Shown in pieces: positions 11,295-19,922 of a stretch of DNA of 64,000 nt. This stretch comes from Hamadaea sp. Lineage in GTDB: Bacteria > Actinomycetota > Actinomycetes > Mycobacteriales > Micromonosporaceae. The translations under genes and the position numbers were made by a program. Under the pieces are notes generated by a model. The model did no database searches, was not told the origin of the DNA, and saw nothing but the letters and a program-made list of their open reading frames with translations. How positions within the stretch are numbered: the stretch's first letter is position 1; every line of letters begins with the position of its first letter. The stretch covers positions 96,085 through 160,084 of the forward strand of contig NZ_JABFVK010000009.1 of assembly GCF_013362815.1 (NCBI RefSeq), written 5' to 3'.

Positions 11295-12077
11295 ATGAGC
11301 AGCGAAACCACCCAACCGGCCGCCGCGCGGGCCGATGGCATCTGGAAGGTCTACGGCCACGGCGAGGCGCAGGTCCACGCGCTGCGCGGGGTGAGCACGG
11401 CGTTCGACCGGGGGCGGTTCACCGCGATCATGGGGCCGTCGGGCTCCGGGAAATCGACCTTGATGCACTGTCTGGCCGGGCTGGACACGGTCGACGCCGG
11501 GCACGTGTTCATCGGCGACACCCAGGTCACCGGGCTGGGTGATGCGGGGCTGACCAAGCTGCGGCGGGAGAAGGTCGGGTTCATCTTCCAGCAGTTCAAC
11601 CTGCTGCCGACGCTGACCGCCGAGGAGAACATCCTGCTGCCGATGGCGATCTCGGGGCGCAAACCGGATCCACAGTGGTACGACCTGGTGATCAAGACGG
11701 TCGGCCTGGGTGACCGGCTCAGCCACCGCCCGACCGAGCTGTCCGGCGGTCAGCAGCAGCGAGTGGCGTGTGCGCGCGCGCTCGTCGCCCGGCCCGAGGT
11801 GATCTTCGCCGACGAGCCGACCGGAAACCTCGACTCCCGGTCCAGCGGCGAGGTCCTGAACTTCCTGCGCAGTTCGGTGCACGACTTCGGGCAGACCATC
11901 GTGATGGTCACCCACGACCCCCGGGCCGCCTCGTACGCCGACCGCGTGATCTTCCTCGCCGACGGCTCCATCGTGGACGAGCTGGAGAAGCCGACCGAGG
12001 GCAGCGTGCTCGACAAGATGAAGAGCCTGGATCCGGGGCAGAGCCCCGATGCCGCGACCGGTGGCGCCGATGTTTAA
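11295..12077 (+). CDS. ABC exporter ATP-binding subunit, copy 1
   Basis: MacB/LolD-type ATPase of about 260 residues. Walker A GPSGSGKS at 47-54, Q-loop FIFQQFNLLPTLTAEEN, signature LSGGQQQR and Walker B VIFADEPTGNLDSR are all intact. The ATG at 11295 is chosen over 11256 because it aligns with the start of copy 2. It has no clear ribosome site; CAATAT lies 7 nt upstream. The stop overlaps the permease start by 8 bp. The substrate of the complex is unknown. Confidence 0.94.
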   Translation: MSSETTQPAAARADGIWKVYGHGEAQVHALRGVSTAFDRGRFTAIMGPSGSGKSTLMHCLAGLDTVDAGHVFIGDTQVTGLGDAGLTKLRREKVGFIFQQFNLLPTLTAEENILLPMAISGRKPDPQWYDLVIKTVGLGDRLSHRPTELSGGQQQRVACARALVARPEVIFADEPTGNLDSRSSGEVLNFLRSSVHDFGQTIVMVTHDPRAASYADRVIFLADGSIVDELEKPTEGSVLDKMKSLDPGQSPDAATGGADV

Positions 12078-14610
12078 GGCGATGCTGCGCGGCTTGCTCG
12101 CGCATAAGTTGCGGCTGCTGCTGTCCGCGCTGGCCATCATCCTCGGCACGATGTTCATGTCCGGCGCGTTCATCGCCGGGGACACCATCGCGCAGGGGTT
12201 CACCGGGCTGTTCTCGACGATCAACTCCGATCTCGACGTTCAGGTGACCGGCAAGTCGCAGGTCGACGACCAGCAGTCGGGCGTGGTGACCGCGACGGTG
12301 CCCCAGCGGGTCGCCGACTCCGTCGCCGGGGTGGACGGCGTCGAGAAGGCGACGCCGCAGGTCGCCTCGGACGGCGCGCGGGTGATCGGCAGCAACGGCA
12401 AGGTCATCCCGACCTCCGGCCCGCCCCGGCTGGGGGTGGGCTGGACCGGCGAGGACGGGCTGGTCGAACTGCGGGACGGCACCGGGCCGGCCCAGCCCAA
12501 CCAGGTCGCGTTGTCGGCGAACCTGGCCGAGCAGGCCGGCAAGAAGGTCGGTGACCAGGTGCAGATCCTCACGCTGCAGCCGGAGAAGACGTTCACCGTC
12601 GCCGGGATCTTCGGCTACGAGGGCGACCGGGACTCCCTCGCCGGCGAGATGACGGTCGCGTTCACCATGCCGGTCGCGCAGGAGCTCATGCTGGGCAAGC
12701 TCGGCGAGTACACCAGTGTGGACGTCAAAGCCGCGAGCGGGGTCGGCGACTCCGAACTCCGGGACCGCATCGCTGCCGTGGTGGGCCCCGCTTACGACGT
12801 ACGCACGAACAAGGAAGCCACCGAGGCGGCCTCCGACGGCATCCAGCCCTTCATCACCGTGCTCAAGACCGGGCTCACCGTCTTCGCCCTCATCGCCTTG
12901 ATCGTGGCGATCTTCCTGATCTTCAACACGTTCTCGATCCTCGTCGCGCAGCGTACGCGTGAACTGGCCCTCTATCGCTCGTTCGGCGCCTCGAAACAGC
13001 AGGTCCTCCGCTCGGTGCTGACCGAGTCCGCCTTGCTGGGCTTCGTGGCGGCGCTGGTCGGGCTGCTCGTCGGCTGCGGGGTGGGCTGGCTGGGCAAGAA
13101 GGGCCTGGAAGCGCTGTCCAACACGAACCTGCCCGTCAACGGCATCGTCGTGAAGCCCTACGTCATCATCGTGACGCTGCTCGTCGGAGTCCTCGTGACG
13201 GTGGTCTCGGCGCTGGTCCCGGCGTTGCGGGCGTCGCGCGTACCGCCGATCGCGGCGATGCGGGACGCGGCGGTTCCCGACAAGCCGCTGCGCAAGCTCA
13301 CCGTCGCGGGGCTGATCGTGCTGCTCGCCGGCATCGCGTTCCTCGTGCTCCGGCTGACCAAAGTGTGGAAGGACCCGCTTTGGCTGGTCCTCGGCGGTGG
13401 TGCGCTGCTGGTGTTCATCGGCGTGATCATGCTGGCCCCGGTGCTCAGCCGGCCGGTGACCCGCGCGCTCGGCGCGCTCTTCGGCACCTCGGTCCCGGCC
13501 CGGCTGGGCACCCGCAACACCGGGCGCAACCCCCGGCGTACGGCGTTGACCGCGGCGGCGCTGATGATCGGCGTGACGCTGGCCACGGCCGGTGGCGTGT
13601 TCGCCTCGTCGGCCAAGGCCGGGCTCACCGACGTCTTCACCAACGACGTCCAGGCTCAGCTCATCGTGCAGGTCGACTTCTCGGCCGGAGCCACGGCCGG
13701 CTTCGACCCCGCGATGCAGAAGCAGATCCGGGAGATCCCCGGAGTCTCTCAGGCGGTCGCGTTCCGCACCGACACCGCCCGCGTCGGCGGGCAGGCTTCG
13801 CAGGTGCTCTCCGGCGATCCGGTCGCTTCGGCCGAGATCTTCACGCTGAAGGCCGCCTCCGGCGACATCCGGCCGCTGACCGCCGGGGAGGTCATCCTCG
13901 ACGACGCGACGGCGAAGCGGCTCAACGCGACGACTGGATCGACGGTCGACATCGTGACCGCCCGCGGCGGCCCGAAGCAGGAGAAGGTCGTGGCCACCCT
14001 GGAACCGTCGAGCGCCTGGTCGGGTCCGCTGCTCAACGAGGCCGACGCGACCGGATTCACTTCGCCCAACGCACAGGCCGCCTACGTGCAGGTCGCCTCG
14101 GACGATCAGGTCGAATCCGTACGCACGCAGCTCGAGTCGCTGTTCGCCGACAACAAGGAAGTCACCGTCGTCGACCAGAGCCAGCTGCTGGGCACGGTCA
14201 CCAGCGTCCTCGACATCGTCCTGGTGATCCTCAACGTCATGCTGGGGCTCGCCATCATCGTGGCCCTGCTCGGAGTCGTGAACACACTGCTGTTGTCGAT
14301 CTATGAGCGTACGCGGGAGATCGGGATGATCCGCGCGATCGGCCTCAGCCGGGGCTCCACCGCCCGCATGATCACCGTCGAGTCGATCCTGATCTCGGTG
14401 TTCGGAGCGCTGCTCGGCATGGCGGTCGGCGTCGGCCTCGGCGTCGCGGCGGTGAAGATCTTCGGCGGGGATTACCTCAAGCTCACCATTCCGTGGGGCT
14501 ACCTCATCGCCACGCTCGTCCTCGCGATCGTCGCCGGCATCCTCGCTGCGGTACTTCCCGCGATCCGGGCTGGGCGGCTCAATGTGCTGGAGGCCATCGC
14601 CTACGAGTGA
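12070..14610 (+). CDS. FtsX-type ABC exporter permease, copy 1
   Basis: Long permease (about 846 residues from the ATG at 12070) with two FtsX/MacB repeats. Membrane helix 1 is at the N-terminus (LRLLLSALAIILGTMF), followed by an extracellular MacB-like periplasmic domain. Three helices near 270-390 contain the FtsX motif VAQRTRELALYRSFGAS. A second extracellular domain and a C-terminal three-helix FtsX block follow (SIYERTREIGMIRAIGLSRG). The ATG at 12070 corresponds to the start of copy 2. Such modules usually export lipids, peptides or drugs or act as mechanotransducers; nothing here fixes the substrate. Confidence 0.93.
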   Translation: MFKAMLRGLLAHKLRLLLSALAIILGTMFMSGAFIAGDTIAQGFTGLFSTINSDLDVQVTGKSQVDDQQSGVVTATVPQRVADSVAGVDGVEKATPQVASDGARVIGSNGKVIPTSGPPRLGVGWTGEDGLVELRDGTGPAQPNQVALSANLAEQAGKKVGDQVQILTLQPEKTFTVAGIFGYEGDRDSLAGEMTVAFTMPVAQELMLGKLGEYTSVDVKAASGVGDSELRDRIAAVVGPAYDVRTNKEATEAASDGIQPFITVLKTGLTVFALIALIVAIFLIFNTFSILVAQRTRELALYRSFGASKQQVLRSVLTESALLGFVAALVGLLVGCGVGWLGKKGLEALSNTNLPVNGIVVKPYVIIVTLLVGVLVTVVSALVPALRASRVPPIAAMRDAAVPDKPLRKLTVAGLIVLLAGIAFLVLRLTKVWKDPLWLVLGGGALLVFIGVIMLAPVLSRPVTRALGALFGTSVPARLGTRNTGRNPRRTALTAAALMIGVTLATAGGVFASSAKAGLTDVFTNDVQAQLIVQVDFSAGATAGFDPAMQKQIREIPGVSQAVAFRTDTARVGGQASQVLSGDPVASAEIFTLKAASGDIRPLTAGEVILDDATAKRLNATTGSTVDIVTARGGPKQEKVVATLEPSSAWSGPLLNEADATGFTSPNAQAAYVQVASDDQVESVRTQLESLFADNKEVTVVDQSQLLGTVTSVLDIVLVILNVMLGLAIIVALLGVVNTLLLSIYERTREIGMIRAIGLSRGSTARMITVESILISVFGALLGMAVGVGLGVAAVKIFGGDYLKLTIPWGYLIATLVLAIVAGILAAVLPAIRAGRLNVLEAIAYE

Positions 14611-14619
14611 CGTCATTCC

Positions 14620-14681
14620 CTGCAGATCACGGTTACACAGCCCAAATTCGCGCGGGAGGCATGCGTAACCGTGATCTGCAG
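14620..14681. repeat. Inverted repeat between the two exporter modules
   Basis: Perfect 17-bp arms CTGCAGATCACGGTTAC (14620-14636) and GTAACCGTGATCTGCAG (14665-14681) with a 28-nt loop, 9 bp after the copy-1 permease stop. There is no T-run. It could attenuate transcription between modules or be a REP-like element. The rest of the 284-bp gap up to 14894 holds no gene that I can see. Confidence 0.85.
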
Positions 14682-14894
14682 CCGTCAAAGCGCCGTCAGA
14701 ACGGGGCCGGGAGCCGCCGGTGACTCAGGGGCTACCCCGAGATCGTCTCGGGGGCGTCCCCCGGCGCAGATCTCGGGTGCCGGTCCGACTTTGGTCTGAC
14801 GATTCCCGCGTGCCCGGCCGGAACTATGAGAGTCGCCGGCCGGGCACCGCCTTGCCCGGCCGGACCATCTCGATTCCGTGCAGGGGGAACTCCA

Positions 14895-15680
14895 ATGACA
14901 ATCACCGCACACCCGCCCGTTCGCGTGGCCGTCGCCGCGCGGGCCGTGGACGTCTGGAAGGTGTACGGCTCCGGCGAGGCCCAGGTCGTCGCGCTCCGGG
15001 GGGTCAGCATGGAGGTGGCCGCCGGCCGCTTCACCGCGATCATGGGCCCGTCCGGCTCCGGCAAGTCCACGCTGATGCACTGCCTGGCCGGCCTCGACTC
15101 GGTCACCCGCGGCGAGGTGCACGTCGGCGACACCAAGCTCACCGGCCTCGGCGACGCCGGGCTCACCAAGCTGCGGCGCGAGCAGGTCGGGTTCATCTTC
15201 CAGCAGTTCAACCTGCTCCCGACGCTCACCGCCGAGGAGAACATCCTCCTGCCGCTGGCCATCGCCGGGCGCAAGCCCGACCGCGAGTGGTTCGACACGG
15301 TGATCGACACGGTCGGTCTGCGTGACCGGCTCGGCCACCGCCCGAGCCAGCTCTCCGGCGGCCAGCAGCAGCGCGTCGCCTGCGCCCGCGCCCTCGTGTC
15401 ACGGCCCGAGGTGGTCTTCGCCGACGAGCCCACGGGCAATCTCGACTCTCGCTCCGGCGCGGAGGTGCTGTCGTTTCTCAAGGCGTCGGTACGCGAACAC
15501 GGGCAGACGATCGTGATGGTCACGCACGACCCGACCGCCGCGTCCTATGCCGACCGGGTGGTGTTCCTCGCCGACGGCCGCATCGTCAACGAGCTCACCG
15601 AGCCGACGCCGCAGAAGGTGCTGGACGCGATGCAGTCGCTGGACCGGCTCGTGGCCGAGACCGCCGGAGCGGAGTCCTGA
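14895..15680 (+). CDS. ABC exporter ATP-binding subunit, copy 2
   Basis: Paralogue of the gene at 11295 (261 residues), with the same intact motifs (GPSGSGKST, FIFQQFNLLPTLTAEEN, LSGGQQQR, VVFADEPTGNLDSR). The ATG at 14895 has a good AGGGGGAA ribosome site, so unlike copy 1 it is translated conventionally. The stop overlaps the next start as TGATG. The segment from Walker A to Walker B is nearly identical to copy 1, while the N-terminal 15 residues and C-terminal tail differ. This points to tandem duplication followed by divergence. Confidence 0.95.
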   Translation: MTITAHPPVRVAVAARAVDVWKVYGSGEAQVVALRGVSMEVAAGRFTAIMGPSGSGKSTLMHCLAGLDSVTRGEVHVGDTKLTGLGDAGLTKLRREQVGFIFQQFNLLPTLTAEENILLPLAIAGRKPDREWFDTVIDTVGLRDRLGHRPSQLSGGQQQRVACARALVSRPEVVFADEPTGNLDSRSGAEVLSFLKASVREHGQTIVMVTHDPTAASYADRVVFLADGRIVNELTEPTPQKVLDAMQSLDRLVAETAGAES

Positions 15681-18229
15681 TGCTGCGCGCCACCCTGAAG
15701 AGCCTGCTGGCCCGCAAGCTGCGGCTCGCCCTGTCCGCGTTCGCGGTCATCCTCGGCGTCATGTTCGTCGCCGGGTCCTTCGTCCTGACCGACACCCTCG
15801 GGCGGTCGTTCGAGAACATGTTCGACTCGGCGTACGCGCACACCGACGTGGTGGTCGCGCCGAAGCCGAAGGTCGACGGCCAGTACGCCGGCGACAGCTC
15901 TCCCGTGCCCGGTGTGCTGACCGCCGCCGACCAGGCGAAGATCGAGGCGGTGAGCGGCGTCGTCGCGGCCCACCCCATCGCCGAGGCGGAGGGCGCCCGG
16001 GTCATCGGCAGCGACGGCAAGGTCGTCACAACGGTCGGCCCGCCCCGGCTCGGGAGCAACTGGATCGACGGCGTCGGCGGAGCCGAGATCCGCGACGGCC
16101 ACGCCCCGCAGAACGACAACCAGGTCGTGCTCAACGTGGAGCAGGCGAAGAAGGCCGGCCTGAAGGTCGGCGACCAGGTAACCGTGCTGACGCCGGGGGG
16201 CAAGCGGACCTTCGAGCTCGCCGGCACCTTCGGGTACGCCGGTGGCCTGGACGGGCGCGGCGGCGTACTGGAGGTCCGGTTCACCGACAAGGTCGCCCAG
16301 GAGCTGATGCTGGGTGAGCCGGGGGCGTACACCTCGTTCGACGTGGACGTCGCACCCGGCCAGAGCGCGGCGGCCGTCCGGGACGCGATCGCCGCCCAGA
16401 CCGGTGGCGCGTACGAGGTCAAGACGGGGGCCGAACTGGCCAAGTCGATCGCCGATCAGTTCAAGTCGGTGCTAGACGGGCTGAACAAAGTCCTGCTCGG
16501 GTTCGGCGGGGTCGCCTTGTTCGTCGGGACCTTCCTGATCCTCAACATCTTCTCGATCACGGTGGCCCAGCGGACCAAGGAGCTGGCGCTGACCCGGGCG
16601 CTCGGCGCAAGCCGCCGCCAGATGATCGGCTCAGTGCTCGCCGAGGCGCTCGTCGTGGGCCTGACCGGGTCGGTACTCGGCCTGCTCGCCGGGCTCGGCG
16701 TCGGCTGGGTGCTGGCGATGGTCGCGGCGAACGTCTCCGGGCTGATCCTGGCCCCGATCGCGCTGCCGATGTCGGCCGTGATCGCGGCGTTCTCGGTCGG
16801 CATCGTGATCACCGTGCTGGCGGCGCTGCTTCCGGCACTCCGGGCCAGCCGGGTGCCGCCGATCGCGGCGCTGCAAGAGGTCGCGACGCCGGACCGGCCG
16901 CTGACGAAGCTGTCGGTCGGCGGCGGCCTGGTGACCGCGGCCGGGGTGGCGCTCATGGGGTACGGCCTGACCGGCGACGGTCACCTGTGGCCGATGCTCG
17001 GCGGCGTGATGTTCGCCTTCATCGGGGTGGCCCTGCTCAGCCCGCTGGTGGGCAAGCCGGTGGTCGCCGCGCTCGGCCGGCTCTTCTCCTGGTCGGTGGC
17101 GGGCAAGCTCGGCCGGCTCAACTCCGGCCGCAACCCGCGGCGTACGGCGATCACGGCGGCGGCCCTCATGATCGGCATCGCGCTGATCACGGCGGCGAGC
17201 ACGGTGCTCACCTCGGGCGACGAGAGCCTGCGCGGCGCGGCCAACCGGGAGGTCCACGCCGATCTGCTGGTCACCGGTCAGAACAGCACCGACGTCATGC
17301 CGACGTTCACGCGGTCCACGATGGACGACATCCGCAAGATCCCGGGCGTGGCGAGTGCCACGAGCGAGGTCTACGCGCGGGCGATGATCGGCAAGAACGG
17401 TCACGGGGTCTCGATCATCGACGACCTGCCCGCGATGGCGGCCCAGTTCAGCCTGAAGCCGGCGAGCGCCACCTCGGGGACGCTCAGCGCGCTCGGGCCG
17501 AACGACGCCATCGTGGACACCGAGACCGCGGTCGACGAAGGCGTACGCGTCGGCGACACCGTCAAGGTGGTGCTGCCCAAGGGTGATCCGGTCGAGTTCC
17601 GCATCGCCGCGATCTACGCCGAGAACGACTTCTACGGCGGTTACCTGCTCGGCTCGGCCGCGTTGACGCACCTCGTGAGCCCGGACCCGGCCGTCGCCAC
17701 CATCACCCTGGCCGGCGGCGCTTCCGAGTCGGCGGTACGCGACCAGGTCGGCCGGCTGCTCGCGGACAACCCGGAGGTCAGCGTGATGACCAAGGGCGAG
17801 TACCTGGATCAGGCGTCGGGCCAGATCGGGACGCTGCTGACGATGGTCACGATCCTGCTGGCGCTCGCCATCCTGATCGCCGTCCTCGGCGTGATCATCA
17901 CGCTGTGGCTCTCGGTCCTGGAGCGTACGCGGGAACTGGGCCTGCTGCGGGCGATCGGGCTCGGCCGGGCGGCCACCATGCGGATGATCACGGTGGAAGC
18001 CGTCGTCATCACGCTCTTCGGCACGCTGCTCGGCCTGGCCACCGGCGTCGGGATGGGCGCGGCGGTCGTGCGGTCGCTCAAGGGCGAGGGCATCACCGAC
18101 TTCGCGGTGCCGTGGTCGCAGCTGACCGCGTACCTCGTGGCGGGCGCGCTGGTCGGCGTGTTCGCGGCGGTCCTGCCCTCGATCAAGGCGGCTCGCACCG
18201 ACGTGCTCAAGGCCATCGCCTATGAGTGA
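15680..18229 (+). CDS. FtsX-type ABC exporter permease, copy 2
   Basis: 849-residue paralogue of the 12070 permease with the same layout: N-terminal helix (LRLALSAFAVILGVMFVAG), first extracellular domain, FtsX block with VAQRTKELALTRALGASRRQ, second extracellular domain, and C-terminal FtsX block with VLERTRELGLLRAIGLGRA. Both copies end in AIAYE. The extracellular domains are the least similar parts, so the two modules may handle different substrates. Transcription ends at the strong hairpin that follows. Confidence 0.94.
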   Translation: MLRATLKSLLARKLRLALSAFAVILGVMFVAGSFVLTDTLGRSFENMFDSAYAHTDVVVAPKPKVDGQYAGDSSPVPGVLTAADQAKIEAVSGVVAAHPIAEAEGARVIGSDGKVVTTVGPPRLGSNWIDGVGGAEIRDGHAPQNDNQVVLNVEQAKKAGLKVGDQVTVLTPGGKRTFELAGTFGYAGGLDGRGGVLEVRFTDKVAQELMLGEPGAYTSFDVDVAPGQSAAAVRDAIAAQTGGAYEVKTGAELAKSIADQFKSVLDGLNKVLLGFGGVALFVGTFLILNIFSITVAQRTKELALTRALGASRRQMIGSVLAEALVVGLTGSVLGLLAGLGVGWVLAMVAANVSGLILAPIALPMSAVIAAFSVGIVITVLAALLPALRASRVPPIAALQEVATPDRPLTKLSVGGGLVTAAGVALMGYGLTGDGHLWPMLGGVMFAFIGVALLSPLVGKPVVAALGRLFSWSVAGKLGRLNSGRNPRRTAITAAALMIGIALITAASTVLTSGDESLRGAANREVHADLLVTGQNSTDVMPTFTRSTMDDIRKIPGVASATSEVYARAMIGKNGHGVSIIDDLPAMAAQFSLKPASATSGTLSALGPNDAIVDTETAVDEGVRVGDTVKVVLPKGDPVEFRIAAIYAENDFYGGYLLGSAALTHLVSPDPAVATITLAGGASESAVRDQVGRLLADNPEVSVMTKGEYLDQASGQIGTLLTMVTILLALAILIAVLGVIITLWLSVLERTRELGLLRAIGLGRAATMRMITVEAVVITLFGTLLGLATGVGMGAAVVRSLKGEGITDFAVPWSQLTAYLVAGALVGVFAAVLPSIKAARTDVLKAIAYE

Positions 18230-18271
18230 CGCGTACCAGTAGGTCGGCACTAGACCCTTCTGCACGGAGGG

Positions 18272-18335
18272 ACCGGCCCCCGGCGATCGAGTGATCGTGT
18301 TGATCACGGCTCGCCGGGGGCCGGTTTGGTATTTT
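18272..18335 (+). terminator. Intrinsic terminator after the exporter modules
   Basis: A perfect 15-bp stem (ACCGGCCCCCGGCGA at 18272-18286, TCGCCGGGGGCCGGT at 18311-18325) is followed by TTGGTATTTT. Its loop contains a smaller GTGATC/GATCAC hairpin. The T-rich tail overlaps the -10 element of the next gene. Confidence 0.85.
18330..18335 (+). promoter_or_regulatory. -10 element of the ion channel gene
   Basis: TATTTT, 6 nt before the GTG at 18342, inside the T-rich tail of the preceding terminator. Confidence 0.45.
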
Positions 18336-18341
18336 CCGCGG

Positions 18342-19205
18342 GTGAGTTTGCGGGAGAGATCACGGCAGCTGGTCGAGTCCCGGGCCTTCCAGTACTTCAT
18401 CACCGCCGTCATCCTCGGGAACGCGGCGACTCTCGGCCTGGAGACCTCGCCGGTTCTGCACGAGCGGTACGGCACCGCGCTGCACGTCATCGACGTGTCG
18501 GCGCTGACGATCTTCGTGGTCGAGCTGCTGTTGCGCCTGTTCGTCCACGGACTGCGGTTCTTCCGCGATCCGTGGAACGTGTTCGACCTCGCGATCGTCT
18601 CGGTCGCGCTGGCCCCGGCCTCGTCCGCGTTCACCGTCTTGCGGGCAATGCGAATCCTGCGGGTGCTCCGCCTGGTCTCGGTGGTGCCGAGCATGCGCCG
18701 CGTCGTCTCGGCGCTGCTGACCGCGATGCCCGGCATGGTCTCCATCGCCGGACTGCTGGTCCTCGTCCTCTACGTCGCGGGCGTGATGGCCACGAAGCTG
18801 TTCGCGCACACCGCGCCGGAGTGGTTCGGCTCGCTCGGCCAGTCGATCTTCACGCTGTTCCAGATCATGACCGGCGACAGCTGGTCCGAAGTGGCCCGCG
18901 AGGTCATGGCCAAACAGCCGCTGGCCTGGATCTTCTTCATCGGATTCCTGGTCGTCTCGGCGTTCACCGTGCTCAACCTGTTCATCGCGGTGGCGGTCAG
19001 CGCCATGGAGGCCGAGCACCGGGCCGAGGAATCGGCCGCGGAGTCGGCCGCGGAGTCGGCCGCGGAGTCGGCCGCGGAGTCGGCTTCGGCTGCGGACGCT
19101 GCCTCGGTCCCGGCTCAGGACCGGGCGGTGCTGGCCGAGGTACGCGCGCTGCGAGCCGAACTGCGGGAGCTGCGCGAAGAGCTGAAGGAACGGGAGCCCG
19201 TCTAG
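18342..19205 (+). CDS. Voltage-gated cation channel, NaChBac superfamily
   Basis: Six-helix channel subunit of about 287 residues; four would form the pore in the plasma membrane. S1-S3 occupy roughly 15-95, and the S4 voltage sensor shows Arg at every third position (VLRAMRILRVLRL). S5, the pore loop and S6 follow (about 130-220). The selectivity-filter segment reads FQIMTGDSWSE where BacNav channels usually have TLESW, so ion preference may differ. The cytoplasmic tail has four SAAE repeats and then a probable coiled coil (VLAEVRALRAELRELREELK). GTG 18342 is favoured because earlier GTG codons lie inside the terminator. The stop shares CTAG with the convergent HAD gene. Confidence 0.88.
   Translation: MSLRERSRQLVESRAFQYFITAVILGNAATLGLETSPVLHERYGTALHVIDVSALTIFVVELLLRLFVHGLRFFRDPWNVFDLAIVSVALAPASSAFTVLRAMRILRVLRLVSVVPSMRRVVSALLTAMPGMVSIAGLLVLVLYVAGVMATKLFAHTAPEWFGSLGQSIFTLFQIMTGDSWSEVAREVMAKQPLAWIFFIGFLVVSAFTVLNLFIAVAVSAMEAEHRAEESAAESAAESAAESAAESASAADAASVPAQDRAVLAEVRALRAELRELREELKEREPV
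19032..19079 (+). repeat. 12-bp tandem repeat within the channel gene
   Basis: Four exact copies of TCGGCCGCGGAG, encoding SAAE each, in the linker between S6 and the coiled coil. The copies are identical at DNA level, so the number is likely to vary by slippage without breaking the frame. Confidence 0.95.
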
Positions 19206-19852
19206 AAGTTCGTCAGGTACGCCAGGTCCACCCCGGACAGCGTGGTCAGCAGGTGTGCCCCGAGATCGCCGGGCAGCTCGACCTCGCACGGTACGCCGAT
19301 CACCCGGGCGCCGGCCGCGACCGCACTGCGTACGCCGGAACTCGAGTCCTCGATGGCGACGCAGCGCTCGATCGGTACGCCGAGCAGCCGGGCCGCCGTC
19401 AGGTAAGGCTCCGGGTGCGGCTTGGCCCGGCCGACCTCGTCACCGCATACCACCACGTCGAACGGGCCCAGCGTGTCCAGCGCGATCTTCACCAGCCGCC
19501 GCTCGGTGGAGGTCACCAGGGCCGCCGGTACGCCCGCCGCGCGTACCTCGGCGAGAAGCTCCTGAGCGCCGGGCCGCCACGGGAGTCCCTGAGCGAACAG
19601 TTCCCCGGTCAACGCCACGAGGCGCTCGGCGCTGACGGCGTAGTCCCGGTGCTGCTGGCCGAGGTCGGTGTGGAAGATCCCCATCGAGGTGGGCATGTCG
19701 GTGCCGACCATGCTCAACCGGGCGGCGTCCGACAGCACCCCGCCGTACTCCCCGGCGAGCTGCTGTAGCGAGATCGCCCAGAGCTGCTCCGAATCGATGA
19801 GCGTTCCGTCCATGTCGAAGAGCACCGCGGCCAAGGTCACGTCTTCGATCAT
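19202..19852 (-). CDS. HAD-family phosphatase, beta-phosphoglucomutase-like
   Basis: Haloacid-dehalogenase-fold hydrolase of 216 residues. Motif I is FDMDGTLIDSE (nucleophile and acid/base Asp), motif II VTSTE, motif III Lys in GRAKPHPEPYL, motif IV IEDSSSGV. A helical cap sits between motifs I and II, as in the beta-PGM subfamily. The substrate is probably a small sugar or nucleotide phosphate but cannot be read from sequence. It is convergent with the channel gene; the two TAG stops share the same CTAG. Confidence 0.9.
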   Translation of the reverse strand: MIEDVTLAAVLFDMDGTLIDSEQLWAISLQQLAGEYGGVLSDAARLSMVGTDMPTSMGIFHTDLGQQHRDYAVSAERLVALTGELFAQGLPWRPGAQELLAEVRAAGVPAALVTSTERRLVKIALDTLGPFDVVVCGDEVGRAKPHPEPYLTAARLLGVPIERCVAIEDSSSGVRSAVAAGARVIGVPCEVELPGDLGAHLLTTLSGVDLAYLTNF

Positions 19853-19910
19853 GCCTGGTCGGCCGCTGCCCGGTCCGGCTCGTCCGGCCCGTCGGTGGCG
19901 GAGGTCACGC

Positions 19911-19916
19911 TAGGCT
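19911..19916 (+). promoter_or_regulatory. -10 element of the PIG-L gene
   Basis: TAGGCT, 6 nt before the GTG at 19923. Confidence 0.5.
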
Positions 19917-19922
19917 CGCGCT

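Noticed and set aside
11908..14688. 926-codon minus-strand frame over the exporter permease
   Set aside because: Shadow of a GC-rich gene; the product is Asp/Arg/His/Gln-rich with no fold.
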